Part shown: positions 58,830 to 64,000 of the stretch, one piece after another | Layout of the letters: every line of letters begins with the position of its first letter | Numbering within the stretch: the first letter of the stretch is position 1 | Assembly: GCF_048544455.1 (NCBI RefSeq) | Contig: NC_133532.1 | Location: forward strand, 82,663,156 to 82,727,155 | Origin: Silene latifolia | Lineage: Eukaryota > Streptophyta > Magnoliopsida > Caryophyllales > Caryophyllaceae | DNA length: 64,000 nucleotides | Direction: 5' to 3' | Notes under the pieces: generated by a model | Database searches by the model: none | What the model was told of the DNA's origin: nothing | The model's input: only the letters and a program-made list of their open reading frames with translations | Position numbers and translations under genes: made by a program

Positions 58830-59887
58830 GAGGTCCACGATGGAGAATGCGGCCCTCACATGAGCGCAATGATGCTGACCCGAAAGATCATGCGGTTAGG
58901 CTACTACTGGACCACCATGGAAGCCGATTGCCGTAACTACGTCAAACATTGCCAGAATTGCCAATTCTTCACCAACATACAACACATACCACCATCCCTT
59001 TTATACACCATGACATCACCCTGGCCTTTCTCAACCTGGGGCATCGACATCATCAGAAAAGTCAACCCGATAGGCACTAAAGGGCATTGCTTTGTCCTCG
59101 TCGCCATCGACTACTTCACCAAATGGGTAGAAGCACAGTCATATGCAGTCTTGACCGCCAAACAAGTGGCCAAGTTCATCCAAAACAACATCATCTGCAG
59201 ATATGGGGTACCCCATGAAATCATCAGCGATCAAGGCTCTCACTTCCGGGCGGAAACACAAGCCTTGCTGGACAAATACAAGATCAAACGACACCGATCA
59301 TCCCCTACCGTCCCCAAACCAACGGAGCGGTGGAGGAAGCGAACAAAACTCTTGTCACCACTATCAAGAAGATGCAAGACAACTACCGCGATTGGCCGAG
59401 CAAACTCCCATTCGCACTCTGGGGATACCGAACCTCCATTCGAACACCGACTGGCGCCACACCCTTCTACCTAGCATACGATATGGAGGCGGTTCAGCCG
59501 GTAGAGTTAGAGGTCCCATCTCTGCGCATCCTACTGGAGAGTCAAGTTCCTGAGGCGGAATGGACCCGTCGAAGTTATGAACAACTCACACTTCTAGACG
59601 AGCGGCGGCTCAACACCTTGCACAACGTCCAACTATACCAACGACGTATACAACGGGCATTCAACAAGAAGGTTAAACCCAAGGACATCAAGGAAGGCGA
59701 CTTGGTCCTCAAGTCGGTTCGAGCACCGTTAGCCGTCGATCTGAGTGGGAAATTCAAACCTAACTGGGCCGGGCCGTACCTGGTCAAGAAAATACTTTCG
59801 AGGGGCGCAGTGAGACTGAGTGACCTAGACGGGGAGGATTTTACAAACCCGACCAACCTCGACCAACTCAAAAAATACTACCCTTGA
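58830..59887 (+). pseudogene. Tat integrase
   Basis: The zinc-binding HHCC region is EVHDGECGPHMS then YVKHCQNCQFF. The catalytic core has WGIDIIRKVNP with the first Asp, AIDYFTKWVEAQS, and HEIISDQGSHF with the second Asp. A one-base deletion near 59310 shifts the frame. In the new frame NGAVEEANKTL carries the catalytic Glu. The C-terminal domain includes KPKDIKEGDLVLKSV and KPNWAGPYLVKKIL (GPY/F motif). No chromodomain follows, which fits Tat. Apart from the frameshift and the TGA just before, the D-D-E residues are all present. Confidence 0.93.
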
Positions 59888-60739
59888 ACCGTAGTAATCA
59901 ACGACCTCACCCTAGTTTTACAACTAGCGACCACCTTAACCCTTTCAAGTCAAGTTCCTCAACGTGTGCTGATTTGAAATTGCATGTTTTATCGAGTTTA
60001 AGTTGCGGTACCTTGCCCGTTTCGAATGCCCTTTGATCTGTCAAAGGCAACATCCATTTGCACTCAAACAAAAAACCCCTGAACTACGAGCATGGATTGA
60101 TTTCACCTCTTCAGGTGGATACGTAGGCAGTCTCTCTTATACATGAGGGATACAACCACAAAACCCAATCAAATTTAGAAAACATTTCGAACTACGATCA
60201 TGGTTTGATTTCACCTCTTCAGGTGGATACGTAGGCAGTCCTTTCTTACACAAGAAGGATACAACCATACCCTTAATCAAAAAAATACATCCCCATAAAA
60301 AAAAATTCCTTTATGTTTACCCACATACAAAAATATCACCCATATCAACTTTAAAAAAAAACGAGAAAGGGAAAAACATTCCCTTTCCCACAAAATGCAA
60401 AAAAGAAGCCTTTGTCCCTTCCTTCAAAAATCCCACTTCCTAAGTGCAAATGTTTAGGATGATTCAAACCGAATTGCCTTTACAAAATGGATGGAAGAAA
60501 CAGGCGTTCACAATTTTCTTTTGACACAAGCAATCCTCTTATTTAATTAATAATGGGAGGAATTACAAATTCAACAACAAATAAAGCTCGGCAGGTCCAC
60601 AACTTGTCAAAGCTAAGGTGTCGGCTAAAACACCTCACATAGTAAAACTAGCACAAAACACACAATACATAGCTAATACAACATAATAAAAACTCACAAC
60701 ACTAATACAACATAATAATAAAGTGGGTAATGGAGGTCT
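59888..60739 (+). other. Tat 3' region after pol
   Basis: Non-coding on the plus strand. It contains two copies of a conserved Tat motif (annotated separately) followed by A-rich sequence (60290-60380). Confidence 0.7.
60081..60270 (+). repeat. Two 108-bp-spaced copies of the TACGTAGGCAG motif
   Basis: Copies start at 60081 and 60189. Each has GAACTACGA-CATGG, TTGATTTCACCTCTTCAGG and TGGATACGTAGGCAGTC. The CACCT-CTTC-AGGTG portion can form a hairpin. This motif is recurrent downstream of pol in Tat/Ogre-type elements. Confidence 0.85.
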
Positions 60740-60985
60740 TCATTCTTCCATTCTACCCTTGCCTTTTCCCTCAGGGTACATCTTCCCCTTGTTCTTCTTG
60801 TTAGCCCGCCTAGCATGAACTTCCTCTTTGGAACGGATCCTCAACGGATCTACAACGGCGACGGCCTCGGGTCTCTTGTAAGACCCCATCCTCGATCCAA
60901 AACGAGCCCATACACGGCCCACTACATCTTTGGGTCCCGAGCTTCTCTTCTTTAACGGCCTCATCACATCAAGGCTAGCTCCATC
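60740..60985 (-). pseudogene. Tat antisense ORF, cut by copia B2
   Basis: On the minus strand the frame is open from the insertion edge (60985; DGASLDVMRPLKK) to the stop at 60740, about 81 codons. It is very basic (KEEVHARRANKKNKGK and a GKGKGRMEE end). Antisense ORFs between pol and the 3' LTR are known in Tat elements; their function is unknown. The upstream (N-terminal) part is displaced to the far side of copia B2, outside the window. The apparent GTG start at 60967 is not meaningful, as the true start is missing. Confidence 0.65.
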
Positions 60986-62271
60986 TGTTGGAATATGTGT
61001 CCTCCGACAATAATGCGATCACAATTGTTGATCATATTGATCACATGTTTAAATCTCATTTTAAGAATACGTAAGGGATGATTCATTTTATACTCAACTG
61101 ATCAACATTAATCGGTAACGATTGGCTTGCTAGAGTTTGATGTTACTGTCGTGGGACGGTGGTGGTCAGTTGATCCCTTAAGGTCACACCTAAAGGATGA
61201 TGCCCTAATCTGTAAAGTTGATTAATTGTATGACGATACAAGTTAATCAATTCCTTAAAATTGAACATGTGAGAGAGAATATTGATATCTTATTGTAATG
61301 GGATTAAATAAGATTTATTTTAGTAATTGAAATACTTTATTACTAAAATTGTATATTGTTTGAGAAACAATAGAGATAAGAATGAATGGTTGATTATAAT
61401 TACAAGATGTTGTGAATTATAATTAAATGACCCATTTTATTTATGTGATCAAGTATCACTAGTCAATTTGTTGAATGTAATTTAATTAATTTATAAAAAT
61501 GATATTTATGTGATAAATATGCATTTAATTAATTAATAACATGTAACATACTACATGTGACATATTGTGTGACAATTGACAAATTGACAAAATAAAATGG
61601 TAGTCCATTTTATAAGTGGACCGAAATGTAGAGGGTTAGTGGATGGTGGTGATTTATTTTAATAAGGTAAAATAACACCATCATGACACTACTTACCTAG
61701 CCTTACATGCGTAAGGTTTAGATAAGAACAAAAGTAAAAAGGGAAGAACCATATATTGGTCCTCACCTCCCCATAACCGTGCTCCCTCTCCACCATAGAG
61801 AACTTTTGTTCTCTACTCATTCAACTAATGCATGTTCATTAATTTACATGCATTTTTCTCTCTACTCTTTGATTTTTCTCCAAAATTAGAGAAATCATGA
61901 TCCAAATTGTTCAAATAAGATTACTAATATTATTAGTGTAATATATGAGTATTAGTAATCAATTTTAAGGTAAACTACTAAACTAATATCTAGCTAATAC
62001 TATTTAGTGGGGATAAGGGATAATCTTGGGTGCAATCAAGAGGAGTGGCTTCTACACTTGAAGTCTTTGGAGGATCATCCCATTATTCATTATAGCTCAA
62101 GAACTAACAAGTAGTAGATCTTGTTGGTGCCCAAAATGGCCGAAAATATTCATATGGTATGAAACGATTTTTCCTTACTCTTATTCTAGTTTTGCATGCA
62201 TAAGATCTTTAAGTTTTTATGAATAAAACTTTAAACCAAAATATGTGACATTCAAAATATGATTTCCAACA
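60986..62271 (+). repeat. 5' LTR of copia B2
   Basis: Starts TGTTGGAATATGTG and ends TTTCCAACA. It aligns with the B1 LTRs with moderate divergence and several indels. Confidence 0.93.
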
Positions 62272-62273
62272 AG

Positions 62274-62285
62274 TGGTATCAGAGC
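62274..62285 (+). promoter_or_regulatory. Primer binding site of copia B2
   Basis: TGGTATCAGAGC, two bases after the LTR, identical to that of B1. Confidence 0.95.
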
Positions 62286-64000
62286 ATTATGGTTGTTGCA
62301 TGCAAGATCGGGTTAGTTTTTCCGAGTTAATTTAATTAACATATAAAACATGTTATTTAGGATTTATGAAGATAAATCATGAAATAATTTTGCATGTTAA
62401 AAGTTTCTAGTCCTAAGTGATTTTTAGGACATTTTGGTTTATTTATGGATTTTTATTGTTCATTTTATATATTATTGGCATTAAAATGTGATTTTTGTGA
62501 TAAAAATGTCATTTTTGGACGAAAATTAGCTAAACTTCGATTTTTTCAGTGGTTTTTGGATATGTTTTCACATATATTATCTACTGATGGCCTGTAAATT
62601 TTCATGATAAAATGAGTTGTTTTGCTCGAAATATGGATTTTTCAAGTTAAAATCGTATTTAAATGGGTAAATAGGTTAATATGAGTTATATTTCGAATTT
62701 GGTCATGGAAATTTAGTATGTTGTCACATGCAATTTTACAAGATGTGTATACAATATTTGGCTATAATGAAGTCTTTATGCATGATTTATGAATTTTTGA
62801 TGAAAAATCACATAAATAGTGACTTTAATTAGTAAAAATGCTAAAACATACTTCATGACTAAGGAAAAATGTCACATGTTGCATTTTATCATATATTTCA
62901 GATCTAAAACTGAAAAGCTGATAAAAATAATTTTTCTCATATTTTTAGGTCACAGTTGTTAAATCCGATAAACCGCAACATTGTTTTTCTCGATAAATTT
63001 TCGAAATTTTTAACCTAAGTTTTGAACATTATGAGTGTCATGGTATTTTTCCAGAATGTTCATAAGTTTAAATTTCAAATTTCGAATTTGTTTGAAATTT
63101 TTATCATTTAATTTGAAGTTTATAGCATAATTTTGTATTTTGGGTCCATTTATGAACAATATTAAGAAATCTAGGTTAATTATTGTCAAAAGTTAGTGGA
63201 GACTAATTTTGAGTCTTAAGATGGTTAGGGTAATTAAATTGTACATAAATATGACTTTATGTAATTATTGTGATTTTTAAAAGGTTAAATCACGCAAATC
63301 CGTAAAAACCGATTAATATACGATATTGGCTCCTTAAAGGTGATTTAGCATAAAATTGGGCATGTTCATACATATTATAATGCTTCATTTTATTTATGAT
63401 TGTCATAATTTTATTTTATGTAATTTTTGAATTATGTAATTTTACTTAGTATGGCCTTAGTTTTTAATTGATATTACCCGAAATGTATGGGAATATCGAT
63501 TCGGTTGTAATTTATTGTGATCTCGTATCACCGTTTTATAATTTAATAGATTTATTTTATTTTAATTAAAAATGTATAATAGGAAATTATGTAATTTGTT
63601 ATGTAATTTATTTATTCCGGAGATCCTTGAAGACGGTGCCACTCGAGAAGGCGATCCATTAAAGACGGTGTTACCTCGAAATGCGTGCCAAGACCGAAGT
63701 TCAAGGGACCAAAGGAGTTGGTTTTAGAATTTGTAATAGTTAAATTAGATTTACTATTTTAGGAAGGCCATACTAGGGTTTATTTTTATGCTTTGCATTT
63801 TATTTATATGTTGCATGCATCGCTAAATCGCCATAACTAAAACATGCATTATCATTTTAATCGAGTTTATCGACCGTGTTAATTACAATTATCGTAGTTC
63901 ACCGCTTTAGTTCACTTAAAACGTGATAGATAATAAATTGACATGACCTCTCGCTAAAATAAACAATTGAGACTTAGCCTTACCAAAAAGTAGAAACCAT
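62286..64000 (+). other. Leader of copia B2
   Basis: Non-coding AT-rich sequence matching 6966-8680 of B1 throughout, including the ATATCGATTCGGTTGTAATT and GAAGACGG blocks. No ORF of note. Confidence 0.8.

Larger units (their letters stand above)
60986..64000 (+). mobile_element. Copia element B2, 5' part, cut by the window edge
   Basis: LTR 60986-62271, primer site 62274-62285 and leader to the end of the window. Closely related to B1 along its whole visible length. It is inserted in the Tat antisense ORF; CCATC (60981-60985) would be the left target duplication. The right half is not visible. Confidence 0.93.

Overview
This window is nuclear plant DNA made almost entirely of transposable elements. 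I see no intact host gene. The only host-like coding sequence is a short ankyrin-repeat fragment at about 17.53-17.69 kb (minus strand). Element types (copia, Tat and Athila gypsy, CACTA, L1 LINEs) and the AT-rich, heavily nested layout point to a large-genome eudicot. A Caryophyllales member is possible, because the Tat element's antisense ORF and internal tandem repeats recall the Retand-type elements described in Silene; that is a low-confidence inference.

Layout. (1) 1-2465: three stacked minus-strand LTR pieces: an Athila-family LTR end (1-322), a probable gypsy LTR beginning TGTAACACCCCC on the minus strand (323-1414), and a copia LTR truncated at its 3' end (1415-2465). (2) 2466-15028: a decayed L1-type LINE, split in its zinc-knuckle codons by a complete copia element, B1 (5658-14373, TSD GGGGT). 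(3) 15029-17690: AT-rich spacer with two MITE-like inverted-repeat elements and the ankyrin fragment. (4) 17691-19157: an old copia gag, cut at its protease active-site codons by a Tat element. (5) 19163-60985: one degenerate Tat (gypsy) retrotransposon whose 3' LTR lies outside the window. It has taken five insertions: a 9.9-kb CACTA transposon (19793-29727, TSD TAC) and a 5'-truncated LINE (30372-32640, 14-bp TSD) in its 5' LTR; an Athila-type element without pol (33904-43159, TSD CGGTC) and a copia element, C (43712-52598, TSD TTTCA), in its leader; and a copia element, B2 (60986 to window end), in its antisense ORF. Tat gag, protease, RT, two RNase H domains and integrase follow at 53544-59887.

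How the parts relate. The Athila-type element has near-identical LTRs and two long open ORFs but no protease, RT, RNase H or integrase, so it must depend on enzymes supplied in trans. Copia B1 has near-identical LTRs, yet its pol is a ghost and no gag is visible. Copia C keeps an open gag with a probable 90-bp intron and a defective zinc knuckle, and its pol is also decayed. B1, B2 and C share conserved non-coding leader blocks, and B1 and C share a conserved 3' block. This suggests a set of non-autonomous copia families kept moving through cis signals. The CACTA element carries two degenerate genes (a TNP2-type transposase, and a Transposase_24-like gene ending in a Ulp1/C48 protease domain) and, unusually, a third cluster of subterminal-type repeats in its centre, in front of the second gene.

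LTR identities and family names come from reading by eye; no alignment or database search was run.
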